From positions 6,642,316 to 6,706,315 of the forward strand of contig NC_040032.1 in NCBI RefSeq assembly GCF_000972845.2: a DNA stretch of 64,000 bases, in the 5' to 3' direction. The stretch is from Larimichthys crocea (Eukaryota > Chordata > Actinopteri > Sciaenidae). Below the pieces are notes generated by a model that did no database searches, was not told where the DNA came from, and worked only from the letters and a program-made list of their open reading frames with translations. The position numbers and the translations under genes are program-made. Positions 1-11,272 of the stretch are shown one piece after another (position 1 is the first letter of the stretch; every line of letters starts with the position of its first letter).

Positions 1-88
1 TTTGTTTCCTAAATGTGCAAAGGTGTTCCCATGTCTCCAGCTTTCATTTTTTTCTTTCTTGTTATTCTTGTTTGCTTTCTTGTTAAAG

Positions 89-191
89 CTATCATGGCAT
101 TGCTGTTTGACCTGAAGGACCTGGTGGACCTGATGTCAATAGGGACACTGCTGGCCTACACATTGGTCGCTGCCTGTGTTCTGGTACTCAG
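89..191 (+). CDS. slc7a1: slc7a1 exon: membrane segment [20 protein letters not shown]
   Basis: The acceptor is TTAAAG at 83-88 and the donor is AG|GTCAGT. The exon encodes the highly conserved [18 protein letters not shown] stretch, which is nearly invariant in vertebrate CATs. It starts in phase 1, and its last two bases (AG) join G at 1151 to make Arg before YQPE. Confidence 0.88.
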
Positions 192-2674
192 GTCAGTGAG
201 GGGACTTAAGTATGTAAAGTTTAACTAGGGACACAGTTTGCACCTGTCCAGAATTAACACTAGAACCACTGAAGGAGGGTATTTTTACTCCCTGCTGCAA
301 CAGTTTCATCGATCGCAAAGATGTCCTTTTATATCAAGACTTCAAAAAGATCAAATATATTTTAAAACCATCATCATAAACTGAGGCTGCAACAAACAAA
401 CAACAAAATAATTGACAGATTGAAATAATTTAATTATTAAGATTCCTTATAATTACATTTTTACAGAAGAAGAACACTAGGTAAATGTTCAAAATGTATT
501 TGGATAATAACATATTGTTTTACTTCGTCTGTTGTGATACTGAATTTGAAAAGGAAAAACACACTTACACCTCGACCTACGCACTCAATTTTCTCTCCAT
601 CCGATTCTCCATCACTCATGTCTGCTGTTATCTCTCCCAGATGTGATGCCTCACTCCCACATTGCCAGAACTTCTTGGACCTTGTTCTGCTCCGGTTCAA
701 GTTTCAAATTCATCTCTCTAGCCTCATATCTATCCAATATAGTTGGCTCGAACTTGTGATATGACAATCTGCTCATCAAACGACTTCTAGCCAACGCATG
801 TTGCCAGGCAACTGGGCGTGGTGCAACTGTTGAGGGGTAAAAATGACTCCGTGGTGGTTCTAGTGTTAATAAGTTGTCAACACTTCATGTGTGAATGTAA
901 CACTCAGTAACATGCAGTGAAACCTTACATTCATGTTGAAAGCAGTTTTACACTTCATTTTACACTACCAGGTACATTTTGACAGTATGGGTGACATTAC
1001 TCATAAGCAGGTTAATTTTGCTCCGGTGCTGCATTATGTGCTACTTATCACTGCATTACCACTGGGATTAGGAACTATTTTAGGTGACATGAATATAGAG
1101 TAAAGTCCCAATGGTAAAAACAGCTCAGTACATGTGTTTAATTGTGTCAGGTACCAGCCTGAGCTGCCCAGTCTGTCGTATCAGATGGCGAATACCCAGG
1201 AGGAGGTGGAACTGAGCGACAGCATAAGTGCCCCCAGTATGGGGATCTTGCCCGGTATAGAAGAGAGACTCAGCTTCAAGACCGTCATGTTCCCAGACAA
1301 TCCTGAGCCATCCACACTGTCCGGCTTCACAGTCAACATCTGTGCCTCTGTCATGGGTAGGTGGTCATAACAGGCCTACGTTAATACTGCGATAGAATGT
1401 AATAAATATTCATTAAATTGTTATAATATTTTGGTAAAGAAGCTTACGACAGTGTTAATTTGCTTTAAATCCTCTTGAGTCGTGTGCAGAGTTACACATG
1501 AGATAAAAACATATGTACTCCTGCAGGAACGTTGATCCTGCTGTTCAGTGTACTGGCGGTGCAGGGAGGGATTGCTTTGTGGAACATCATAGCCCTCAGT
1601 GTCATCTTCATGGCGTGTCTCCTCCTCACCTTCATCATCTGGAGACAACCTGAGAGCAAGACTAAACTTTCCTTCAAGGTTTGGATTAAAGCAGTTCTTC
1701 TTTGGATCTTTTAAACTTAATGTTTGCTATGTCTTAACACTTTTCGCATCTGACTCTTTAGGTTCCACTGCTTCCCTTCGTTCCTGTGATCAGCATGTTT
1801 GTCAATGTTTACCTGATGATGCAGCTGGACAAAGGCACTTGGATACGATTTTGTATTTGGATGGTAATAGGTACGTATTGTAAATGCCTAGGGGTTCAAA
1901 CTGACTCCATAGTTGCAGAAATTGTATCCATCCCTTAAAGGGGAAGTCCCGGCCAGTGGTTCTGAAACCTTTTTTCTGCCATGCCCCCCTTCAGAAGCCA
2001 CATTTTTTATTATTCATAATGAAAAAAATGTCAGTACAATCAGGAAATTCTTGTTTATTTTTTAAAAAATTCAAAAATTTTGGGTGATCTTTTGGCAGAA
2101 ATGGAATATAATTATGTTTTCAGTGATACAATCACTGTTACCTGAGAATTAACCTTTTATATCTACATATGGACATCTTGCGCTGCCATGTTTGTTACAG
2201 TAGCTCAGCTTGGCCAAAGGGCTCCACAGGACATGTGGCAGAGAAAGGAGCTGTAGAAGAAGAAGTGTCTATGCAGTTGGAAAGGGAGTGAGAGACGGTT
2301 GAGTTGATTACAATCTGCACTAAATGCCACTAAATCTCACAGGCTGTACCTTTAACTCTGCATTTTTCCCTGGTCATCCATTCACCAGGCCAGCAAATTT
2401 CGGGTGTCTGGGGTTCTCACACAACACCTTCATTTTAGTGAGTGTACTACACAAACAATGATGTGTGTCTTGCTCTCCTTTCCTCTCAGGTTTAGTGATC
2501 TACTTTGGGTATGGCATTCATCACAGCGCTGAGGCAGCCGCGGCCCGCTCGTCTCCAGACACAGTGATGAATGGCTTTAAACGCGACCACGAATTGGAGG
2601 ACATGTCACCAGAAAAGGAGGCCTTCCTGCCCTACGACATCGACGCCAGGGAAGAGGACGATGGAGATTTGTAG
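89..2674 (+). CDS. slc7a1: Cationic amino-acid transporter CAT-1, C-terminal five exons (partial gene)
   Basis: This gene encodes a plasma-membrane, sodium-independent transporter of arginine, lysine and ornithine of the SLC7 (APC) family. Only the last five coding exons are in the window: 89-191, 1151-1356, 1527-1678, 1762-1870 and 2490-2674. Their phases agree (AG|G, G|GA, phase 0, G|GT) and all introns are GT-AG. The exons encode the last five membrane segments, the hydrophilic loop starting [15 protein letters not shown], the [13 protein letters not shown] loop and the acidic tail ending EEDDGDL. The loop (YQMA.., SFKT.., EPSTLSGF) and [17 protein letters not shown] resemble mammalian CAT-1 more than CAT-2. 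Adjacency to mtus2 matches human SLC7A1-MTUS2. The 5' exons lie before the window. Calling CAT-1 rather than CAT-2 or CAT-3 rests on remembered family sequences plus synteny. Confidence 0.9.
1151..1356 (+). CDS. slc7a1: slc7a1 exon: cytoplasmic loop and start of next membrane segment
   Basis: The exon lies between acceptor GTGTCAG and donor GG|GTAGGT. It encodes [19 protein letters not shown] and then [19 protein letters not shown], the CAT-1-type loop. It ends one base into a Gly codon that is completed at 1527. Confidence 0.88.
1527..1678 (+). CDS. slc7a1: slc7a1 exon: two membrane segments and the [13 protein letters not shown] loop
   Basis: The acceptor is CCTGCAG and the donor is AAG|GTTTGG. 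The exon encodes two hydrophobic stretches ([15 protein letters not shown] and [18 protein letters not shown]) followed by [13 protein letters not shown], which is shared with mammalian CAT-1. Confidence 0.88.
1762..1870 (+). CDS. slc7a1: slc7a1 exon: penultimate membrane segment
   Basis: The acceptor is CTCTTTAG and the donor is ATAG|GTACGT. The exon encodes [20 protein letters not shown] and then [17 protein letters not shown]. It ends in phase 1. Confidence 0.88.
1940..2110. repeat. Dispersed repeat fragment in the last slc7a1 intron
   Basis: The run CCAGTGGTTCTGAAACC followed by GCCATGCCCCCCTTCAG looks like the start of a common fish interspersed element (CCAGTGGTTCTCAAACTTT type). Its right boundary cannot be set by eye, and the class assignment is tentative. 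Confidence 0.35.
2490..2674 (+). CDS. slc7a1: slc7a1 terminal coding exon: last membrane segment and acidic tail
   Basis: The acceptor is CCTCTCAG. The exon encodes [15 protein letters not shown] and then a tail of about 45 residues ([18 protein letters not shown], ending [10 protein letters not shown]), with TAG at 2672-2674. The tail is longer and more acidic than the mammalian CAT-1 tail as I recall it. Confidence 0.85.
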
Positions 2675-3559
2675 GAAGCATTAGAACATGCTGCGTACAT
2701 TTCAACCTGCCCTGACGCCAGTCTGTCTGAGTTTTTTTTAGATTGGACAACATCTAGGCAATCACTGGCAGTACTCCCTTTTGGGGAAAGTAATGATAAA
2801 TAACTTTGACCTCAAATTCACAAATCTGTGACTTTCCCCCTTGACTGATGGGTAGAACAACAAGATTTCTGAAGCCATCGTTGGCATGATTTCAGTATTT
2901 TGTAATGAGCTTGTTCCCCCTTTTGCTTGGCCTTGAGCTTCAACTGCTCCTTATCACTTGGCTGTCTGAGGAGGGGTGGGGGGGTCGTGTTCGAGGGAGG
3001 TTCGGATATACTGGGAGACCATCGCATTCGTCTCTTTTCATGATGGGTTGTGGTTACTTCTTTGGGGAGTGTGTGGGTTACATTGTTAGCAGAAGGACTA
3101 TGTGCACATGTGATAACAGCTATAATCTGGGTGCCAGCGAGCAACAGTATATTTCTTGTGTTTCTTTCTGTTAAAACTTAAGTAGATATATTTACATAAT
3201 TCTGCAAATCAGATAACACGGTTAGTATAAAACACAAATTGATATTCTCGTAAACCAGTCGACTCTTATGTAACGTGCTGCTCTAACCTCACTGACAAAT
3301 GAGAGCTTGCAGAATACACACTTGGCTTGTCAGTGTTATAATTACCCTTGTTCACTCGGAGAAAAGGGTGGTCAGGCCAATGGCTGCACATGTAAGTGGG
3401 CCAGCAGGGAGCTGTAACTTATAATAATGATAATACCAATAATAATAATAAGTATATTTAGTATAGCAGCCTCTATAGAGCAAGTGCTCTATGAACATAA
3501 AGCAAACAATAAAACATAAGCAACAACAGAACATGAAAACACTCGACAGCAGGCGAGAG

Positions 3560-3900
3560 AAAGGCTAGTTTGAATGAACGAGTCTTGAGCTGCTTCTTAA
3601 AGGTTTCAGCAGAGACCATGAGTCTACAGGAAGAGTGTTCCACAGTGTCAGAGCCTCTGCTACGAATGGAAGATGTACGCTTGTGCCTGACAGTGCAGGG
3701 CTCTGAACAAGAACATCCTGAACTTGGTGGGAAGCCAGTGTAAAAGCGTAGAAGATGGGTGTGATGTGAGTTGTTCTTCTGGACCTGGCCAGCTTTGCAG
3801 CAGCGTTCTGGACCAACGACTTGCTGAGGCAGGTGAAAAGGGAATTACACTAATCAAACCGGGATGATAGATATGCGTGAATGATATTCTGCAGTTCAGG
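3560..3900 (-). repeat. Non-LTR retrotransposon 3'-end fragment (decayed)
   Basis: The minus strand can be read in two overlapping frames as LINE C-terminal fragments: VQNAAAKLARSRRTTHITP, and a downstream AEALTLWNTLP like the usual FxxxAPxLWNxLP motif. Frames shift several times, so it is a relic. The clade is uncertain (L2/CR1-like or Rex-like). Confidence 0.55.
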
Positions 3901-5046
3901 TTGTGATACAACAGCCCTGAGTTTGCTGATGTTTCTTGAGTGGAAGAAACAAGAACAGGTCAGTGATTTTATATGTTGTATAGCTTATAGTCTCCATGAA
4001 ACAAACAGACAGGCATAGCCTGGCGTCCTGTTGTGATTTTACAGTAGTTTCATTGCAGACGTATGTCTCAGCAAAAGAGCATTCATTGAACCAACAAGCC
4101 ATCTATCTACAGGTTATGGTGCAAAAAACTGCTGTGCCGAAATATTATACACCATATCCTGTGAACAGTTCCTGATCCAGATGCACACACAGATTCAGAC
4201 GTCAGAAGTCATTTGGTCTAAAGTTTACCAGGAACGTTTTAAAATGTCAAACCATGTGACGAGTAACATTCATATCATCTCCTTCAATAATGGCCGTTCG
4301 AGGATATTTTACCCTTGGTATGTGAAATCTCATCTGTGAATCTGATACAGTTGAATATCAGGTGACGATGCTGAGTTGTTGAATCTGTTAATGTCAGGTG
4401 ACATTAGATGGTAGTGGCATTTCACAGTGCTGGCTGCTGTGTCTCTGCATCTGTATCTTGTACATTTAGTTAAAAAGACAGAGAAAGAACAAACAAATAC
4501 AGGCCGACTTTTTCTTAAAATGTCCAATTTGGATAAATGTCTTTGTTCTCAATTTATTGTAGGCCTTTTCTTTATTAATGTCTTTTTATTACCCAGATGG
4601 TCTGAGTCTGATTCCACTTAATATTTACAATTAAACAAAGGCCTACAGAGAATTTGGCCATGTACATTTATTTTCATCATCTTTTGTTTGTTGTCATTAA
4701 AATGTCAGATGCATTTGCGTATGTTTTCTATTTTTACAGACGTGAAGTAGTACTTAGTAGACCGATTTAGCATTGCACTCATACAACATCATGATGGGAA
4801 AGATCCATAGCTGCCATCTTTTTTTATTCCATGTGTTTCTTTTCTTTGTCAAAACCTGGCACCTGCATTGCCCACAATGCAACTCAACTAGTGATGGTTC
4901 AGTCAGCTTCAGGTGTGCAGCTTGGTTGCTACTGTAGTGTTGAGATGAGTCAGTTTATCCGACTGTACTGCTTTTATGCAGTGGGACTTCCTAAGACCCG
5001 TAAACAGACTGGAAATATGTGTTCCCCTTTAATGTTACTTCAAGAT

Positions 5047-5284
5047 TTAAAGGTACAGTGTGTAAGATTTAGTCCCATCTAGTGGTGAAGTTTCAGACTG
5101 CAACCAACTGAATACCACTTGCCTCACCCTTCCGTCCCAAACATGAACGATAAACTACAGTTTATCGATTAACTTACTGTTTGTCCATTCTGGGTATGTA
5201 GAAACATGGCAGTTCTCCACAGAAGAGGAATATTTTATTTCTGCCAGTAGATCCTCTTGAATGTTACACACCGGACCTTTAAAT
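5047..5284. mobile_element. MITE with about 20-bp terminal inverted repeats (family copy 1)
   Basis: The left end TTAAAGGTACAGTGTGTAA is inverted at the right end as TTACACACCGGACCTTTAA. The interior contains CCATCTAGTGGTGAAGTTTC and GTAGAAACATGGC, which are typical of an abundant teleost non-autonomous DNA element. Copies or partial copies of the family recur at about 21404, 36936 and 63487. Confidence 0.6.
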
Positions 5285-7149
5285 GTAGACCGATGTCACA
5301 TCATATCGTGTTCCCATTAGTTTTAACACGTGCATGCATTGACTGTGTTTTTGAGAGTCCTTAACAACACAGTAGCAAGTCGAACTCTGTATAATACAGA
5401 TTGTGTATATAAGATATTGTTTCGATTTTCTGCAGTAAATTATTTGTAAAGTGGAGAAAAGGCTTATTTTTATGTTGTCCTGTTTGTGTGCAACATTGTG
5501 TTCCTCATGTTGTTTACATGATCAGTGCAACTGAAATTATCCTCAGGGTTGGCAAAATCACTGCCTTCACGTTACTTCAACCATCGGTGTCTCATGTAAG
5601 TACAAATACAGGATATTGGCATGACTGTGGCAGAAATATTCTTCAGGGTCATGGTGGCCTGCCTGTAATGCAGCTTTACACAGCAGAAGTGTAAAAATAA
5701 TCTGTGACATTTGATCAACCATGCATGACCGACCTTTTCAGGGGTTTTGTTCATTTGTGTACTTAACAGCAAATGTAACTATACACTAAGCAGTAACTAT
5801 ACTTCAATCTGGCAATATCTTTTTTTAACCACAAACTTGCAGTTTACAGAATATCCATGTTTTGAATATCCATGGTGGTGATTATTTGTATGTGATTTCT
5901 GTTTTGTTTTTTTGTCGGTTCAATAAGGAATTCATGTGTATTTAAAAATCTTCGGACATAAGACATACTTGTTATGTCAACCTCAGTGTTTGAAATGGAT
6001 ATCATGTATCTATTTCAAACATATATAAAAAGATAAGAAGGGGCTCATTTCTTCCCTTCTGATGCTGCTTTAAAGCCAGACTGACCTTAACTCTCCCTTT
6101 ACATAACGCACGTCACATGAGGCGTTTGATGTTTCAAATCCACGATGAGCGCCCGCCTCATCTTTCTGTCCTTTTTGCTGTGATTGCTTTCTCTGGCTTT
6201 TTGCTTGACTTTTTTCTTCGGTGTGTTTAAAACTATATCTAAATGCTGGGTAGGCATAAACAGTGTTGGAGTCTGTCACTCATCATCACAGGTTTCTCGT
6301 TTTGTTCTTCATCACTGCGGAGCATTGGTTTTCTTCTTGCTGTATTTACGCACAAAACTGCAACTTCTTAAAATTGTCAAACGTTGTCGTGTCAACACGA
6401 TTGTTAACTGATTGTGCATTGTGGTGAGCATGAAGGTTCCTTTTTTTTGTTTGTTTGTTTTTTTTTTTTTACAAAAATGTATGGTCCAGTTACAAGTTAA
6501 ACTGCATCTCACATCCAGATGGAGACATCTCAGTTGCCTGAGTGGATGAGGAAGAGGTCAAAGTTTGGGTGATAACAACACCTCCATGACAAATGAACTA
6601 TCTCCATCTGCTGAGGAGAAATAGCTACTACGTGGGCCTTGAGTTACATACAGTATATATTTTCAAATGTAGAATTTTTATATGTTGTTTTACCAGTCCA
6701 CCCTCCATACTTTGGTCCATGCTGGACTTGAACCCCCCCCCCATCCTGGTTCCCAAGCCAAGTGTATACACCTGTAGTCTGAAAGATCTACAGATCTCTG
6801 GTTGACATGTGACTTTCGTATAAAAATAGACATATTGCCTTTTTTATTACTGTATTTCACTTAAAAAGGTTTGTGGGAGTTTCTTTACTTTGGCTCCACC
6901 TGCTGGTAGTGTCAAGACCAACCTCAGCATACTCAGAATGAGGGGCTGAGTGTGTCTTTTGGATCTATTTTCTCTCCAAACATCACCCAAAAAATCTTTT
7001 TCCCTTTTGTCCTGTCAGTGTATGTTTCACGCATCCTTCCTGTAAATAAAAAACGAGCTTTTCAAACCTGCTCTCTCCCACTGGCTTTTTTTTTTGTATC
7101 AGAATTTTTACACCAGACGTCTCACATGATCCAGCAGAGAGCGCAAATG

Positions 7150-7240
7150 TATCGAGAGACAGAGAGAACAGCCTGAGCATGAGGATGCTCTCTGCCAGGT
7201 GTCGGCTGCAGCATCAGCACCGCTCCTCCTCCGGTCCGCA

Positions 7241-7277
<37 letters not shown>

Positions 7278-7396
7278 GCACTGTTTCTACCAGTCAGAGA
7301 GAGGGGAGAGAGTGGAAAGACACGCTTGTGCCTCGTTTTGCAACTCCTGCATTTGACCGACATCCCTAAATGAATCAACAGCAGAGAAACCCGGAG
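7150..7396 (+). other. mtus2: Candidate 5' non-coding first exon of mtus2
   Basis: A relatively GC-rich block ends in a strong donor, CCGGAG|GTAAGT, at 7396/7397. It contains a (TC)16 tract at 7244-7275. It lies upstream of the first coding exon, on the same strand, in the spacer after slc7a1. Spliced to the acceptor at 18109 it would give a leader with a short upstream ORF starting at ATG 7370. There is no transcript evidence; the transcription start and exon start are guesses. Confidence 0.4.
7244..7275. repeat. (TC)n microsatellite
   Basis: About 16 uninterrupted TC units inside the candidate mtus2 leader exon. Confidence 0.95.
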
Positions 7397-8958
7397 GTAA
7401 GTCACACAAATGAAAAACACGTTTTATGTTTAATGTGCATGGATGCTTCTGCAGGCCACCGTCGGTGTCTTGCAGAAGTGTCGCACATATTTTTCTCTTG
7501 TACGATTCTGGGTCTTCGGTGCTGACTCGGTTCGCTCATGTGGATCAGATCGTTTTTATTCTCGCTACGTGGCCCGGTGCGGTGCGTTCTGTGGGAGGGG
7601 GATTTGTGCCAATTTCACAGCTCGTTTGCAAAATCTCAAATGAAAACAAACACAAAAAGACATCGTGTAAGGTGGGAGTTGAGCCGCACATCGCACTGTA
7701 AGTGGAACATAGCAGGACTGAGAGGGACCGAGGTCAGACAGGGGAGAGCAGGTTGGTGTGATGGATGGAGCGGGTCAAGTCTCTGTGGGTGATGCTAATG
7801 ATCATAGATTATCCAGGCTTTAGACTCCAGCTATGATCCACTGAACTGAGAGGTACCAAGGAAGAGCTTTGAAGAATTTTTAATTGTGTTATTAATTATT
7901 ATTTTAATTAACTAGTAGTGTAATTTCAACACACAGTTCTGGCATCAAACTAAAGAAACAAAAATTAAAAGAAAAAAAGATTTCAACCTAAACTGTTTTT
8001 CTATTATTATTTTATTTTTTTACAGTGCTGTTTGCTGACTAAGACTTTAGCCAATTTATGGTTAATAAAGTGTGTGAAGTTCAAATAAAGATATGTTTTG
8101 TTCAGTTTGACCCTCGAGGGGTCGGTGGTTCAGTGGTTCCCACTGCAAAACACTTTCAGTTTCTTCCCTTCACCTTCATTTAGACACATGAATTTGTATT
8201 GATCCTGCGGCCGCACACATAAAGACATCCCCTGTGATCCTTTTAACTCCTCTGCAAAGAACCTTGTGGTTTAAATTGCGCACTATTCGCACGTGCGAGT
8301 AAATACTCTCCATGTCCACAGCCTTCACCTCTAGGCACCTTGGAGGGCAGACAGGAGAGGAACTGATGCATCAAATAAAGGGGAGCGCGTTGAGAGTCAC
8401 ACTCAGCTGCCTCTTGTCCTGATTGATTGGTGTCTGATGATCGGGTTGTCCTTGAGACTGCATGGGGGGGGGGGTGTTTTCCTGTCTTTGTTAGGGTGTA
8501 TTACTTAATTTATTTATTAAACTAAGTTGTATTTTTTTCAGCTTTGCAAACTGTGTAAAGGATCACATTGTAGCAGCACTGCCCTAAACACGTGGAGGAT
8601 AGATTTAACCTGAGACGCTGTGTATAAATTATATGTGGGAAGTGTGTTTTTTGTGTTTATTGGAAGTGTCTGCTGACATCATCGACCCCAATATCAGAGA
8701 CTTCCCACATCTATGGATCTTCCAGTCCATTTAGCTAAATCTTGCCAATCCCTCCCGGGTTATGTTAATGTGAATGTTGACACTGCATCAAAGCAGGGGC
8801 ATCAGAGCCTTCGGCCTTGGAACTGTACATCGTACACTGCTGTAGCTGCTGTTCCAGATGCTGATGCATGTGTGATTGATTCATTACACCTGACCTTTGC
8901 AATGTCTCAACAGCGATCAATTCAGTAGATCTCTGCCAGGAAAACCACTCGCAGCGGG

Positions 8959-9006
8959 GTGTGTGTGTGTGTGTGTGTGTGTGTTTGGGTGTTTGTGTGT
9001 GTGTGT
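8959..9006. repeat. (GT)n microsatellite, interrupted
   Basis: Two GT runs are separated by a short TTGGGTGTTT interruption. Confidence 0.9.
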
Positions 9007-9387
9007 TTCTGCAGGTAAGACAGTTTGTCACAAAGCCCATGAGTGCAGCGCACCGGTATGACCTTCAAGGTCATTTTATAGGACAGAACAGAGGAGAAGA
9101 AGGAGGAGGGAGGGAAGGAGGGAGAAAATAGAGATGATGTGCGAAGTGAAGTGAGGGAGAGAAAGTATGTCAGTGTGCCTCTTAGTTTCAGGTTGAATTT
9201 GTTTCCAAGCTTCTTTTCTCTCTCCCTCTCTAGTTTGGATGGAAGTACTGTGCTAATTGAGGCCACAGTGCAGAGACAAGAGGCTGCAGTTATGTCACTA
9301 CCTCTGCTCTAATAACTAACAATTAAACAATTTGGAGGCTTTTATTGGCTCCGTATGATGAGAATGTGTATGCTTGTTTTTTTTCGA

Positions 9388-9414
<27 letters not shown>
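9388..9414. repeat. (GT)n microsatellite
   Basis: About 13 GT units followed by GCGTGCGTGC. Confidence 0.92.
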
Positions 9415-9418
<4 letters not shown>

Positions 9419-9585
9419 CGTGCTAGTGTGAGTGAATTCAGTTGGAATGAAGTGTCAACACACGTGCAAACACACATTTTCAAATTCACACTGCCTTTTG
9501 TCTGGAAGGTGGCAATGAGCTCGTTGTATAGCTCCTCCCCTGCAGTCAGAGGCAGGACATCAGGGGTGAAAAGAGAGGCACGCCT

Positions 9586-9586
<1 letters not shown>

Positions 9587-9621
<35 letters not shown>
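9587..9621. repeat. (CA)n microsatellite
   Basis: About 17 CA units followed by a short TATATATA run. Confidence 0.93.
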
Positions 9622-9623
<2 letters not shown>

Positions 9624-11244
9624 CTATATATATATCCACGTGCACACATACACTTCCCTGTCCTGTGAGAGTCAACATAAAAGACCTTTCACTTGTGTGT
9701 GTGTGTGTGCATCCATTTGCTCATTTTGTGCAGTCAGTTTGAGGGAAGCGTTTTTATCGTCTTTTTGTGTTCTAGGTCATTTCAGTTCCATTAGTCAACA
9801 AGCTCCGGCTCTTATTAAGCAAATGAATGCTACTGTGTGAACGAGCTGTGAAGTGTGCAGCGTTTTGATGAGGGCAGAGCCATAAGAGCTCCACTTAACT
9901 TGACTGGGAAACATGCTGTGAGTTCACATCATTCATTTTTTATGATACGTCTCCACGCTATACATCTACATTCTTCTCCATGTGCCCAAAAATAAACAGA
10001 ATCTGTCACAATAGCAGCATCCCATGTGGATCCTCAAGCTGAGCAGCATTCCTCTTTAATATCCCAGAGGAGTTCTCTGCCCCGTCCGGTACTCTCTCAC
10101 ATTCCTTTGTCCAATGTATGAAAACTCTTTTTGTTGCACACCCACACAGCCAGTTTAAATCATTACCATATATATATATGTATGTTTTATTTTTATTTTT
10201 TTGCATGTCATCACCTCAGCACCCCAAAACCCTCAGCCCATTCTATTCTTTGCTCACCTCTCACCGATCCTTTGCCAGCAGTCCCTCCCCCACACCCCTG
10301 GGGTTTACCACATGCACATTACACATGCACACACACTCCTACACATTACAATACTAACTAGAATCCCACACACCCCCCCGTTCCAACCTCCCCGCTCTCT
10401 GCAGCATCATTTATTTCCATCATCATATTTTGCTAAAATATACTGAAGTGACTCAGCCCGTCTAAGACGCGCTCAGCTTTTCTTTGTCTGTGCTGCTTCA
10501 CCTTTGCCAGCATCATGTCTCGCCGTGTGTACTCTTTGTCTGCAACTGCTTCGCATCAGAAGTGAACTCCTATCCTCACTTCTCCTCTCCTCTTTGTCCT
10601 CCCCGTACAGTTTTGCCCACCAGCCATGCAAGAGTTAACATTTCTCTCTGCGACAGGAGTGTGGGTAGTGGGTGGAGGGGCTTTGCTAATAACAATGCGG
10701 TGCAACCAGCAACCAGCATGGACAGACACCCCTTTTTTTTTCCTCGCCTCCGTGCCACCCCTGTCTGGACCTGCGTTAGTCTGTGTTTTTGACTGAAGGT
10801 CTCAGTGAATCAATAAGCACGACTCTCGTCTTCCTCCTCCTAATTCTCTCCTCTAGATTGTAGCAGTCCGCTCCTTTCTAATCACGCTAATCTCCCCATC
10901 AGTTCTTCTTTGTGCTTTAGTTCCCGATTTATCTTTTCTTTGTCATTTCGCCTTTCATTTCCTGCACATTTGTCTTCCCTTTCTCCATCTCAACCACAAT
11001 CCATCCTTACAGGCTGCAGAGTACAACAAAACCAGACAGTGAGGCAGGACCATGTCTGATGCAGAGTAGATTCATTCTCAGTATTCGACAAAAGCAACCC
11101 GGATAATAATAATAATAACCGTTAATAAGATGGTAAATTCCAGCAGTAAGCATGTTTTTTTTTTCTTTTCCCAAGCAACATTTTCTCTCAGAGTGAAGCT
11201 GTCTCTTTGTCTCTGCTCCTGCTGCAGTGATAGTCACTGCTGGA

Positions 11245-11272
11245 GTGTGTGTGTGTGTGTGTGTGTGTGTGT
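11245..11272. repeat. (GT)n microsatellite
   Basis: About 14 uninterrupted GT units. Confidence 0.92.

Larger units (their letters stand above)
2675..7149 (+). other. slc7a1 3' UTR and intergenic spacer
   Basis: I see no protein-coding exon here. The proximal part should be the slc7a1 3' UTR, which is several kb long in other vertebrates. I cannot fix its end: an AATAAG near 5921 and an AATAAA near 7045 are candidates only. The stretch also holds a decayed LINE fragment (about 3560-3900) and a MITE (5047-5284). Confidence 0.5.

Noticed and set aside
9316..9742. Long apparent reading frames over CA/GT repeats
   Set aside because: They are Thr-His or Cys-Val runs made by the microsatellites and have no codon or motif support.
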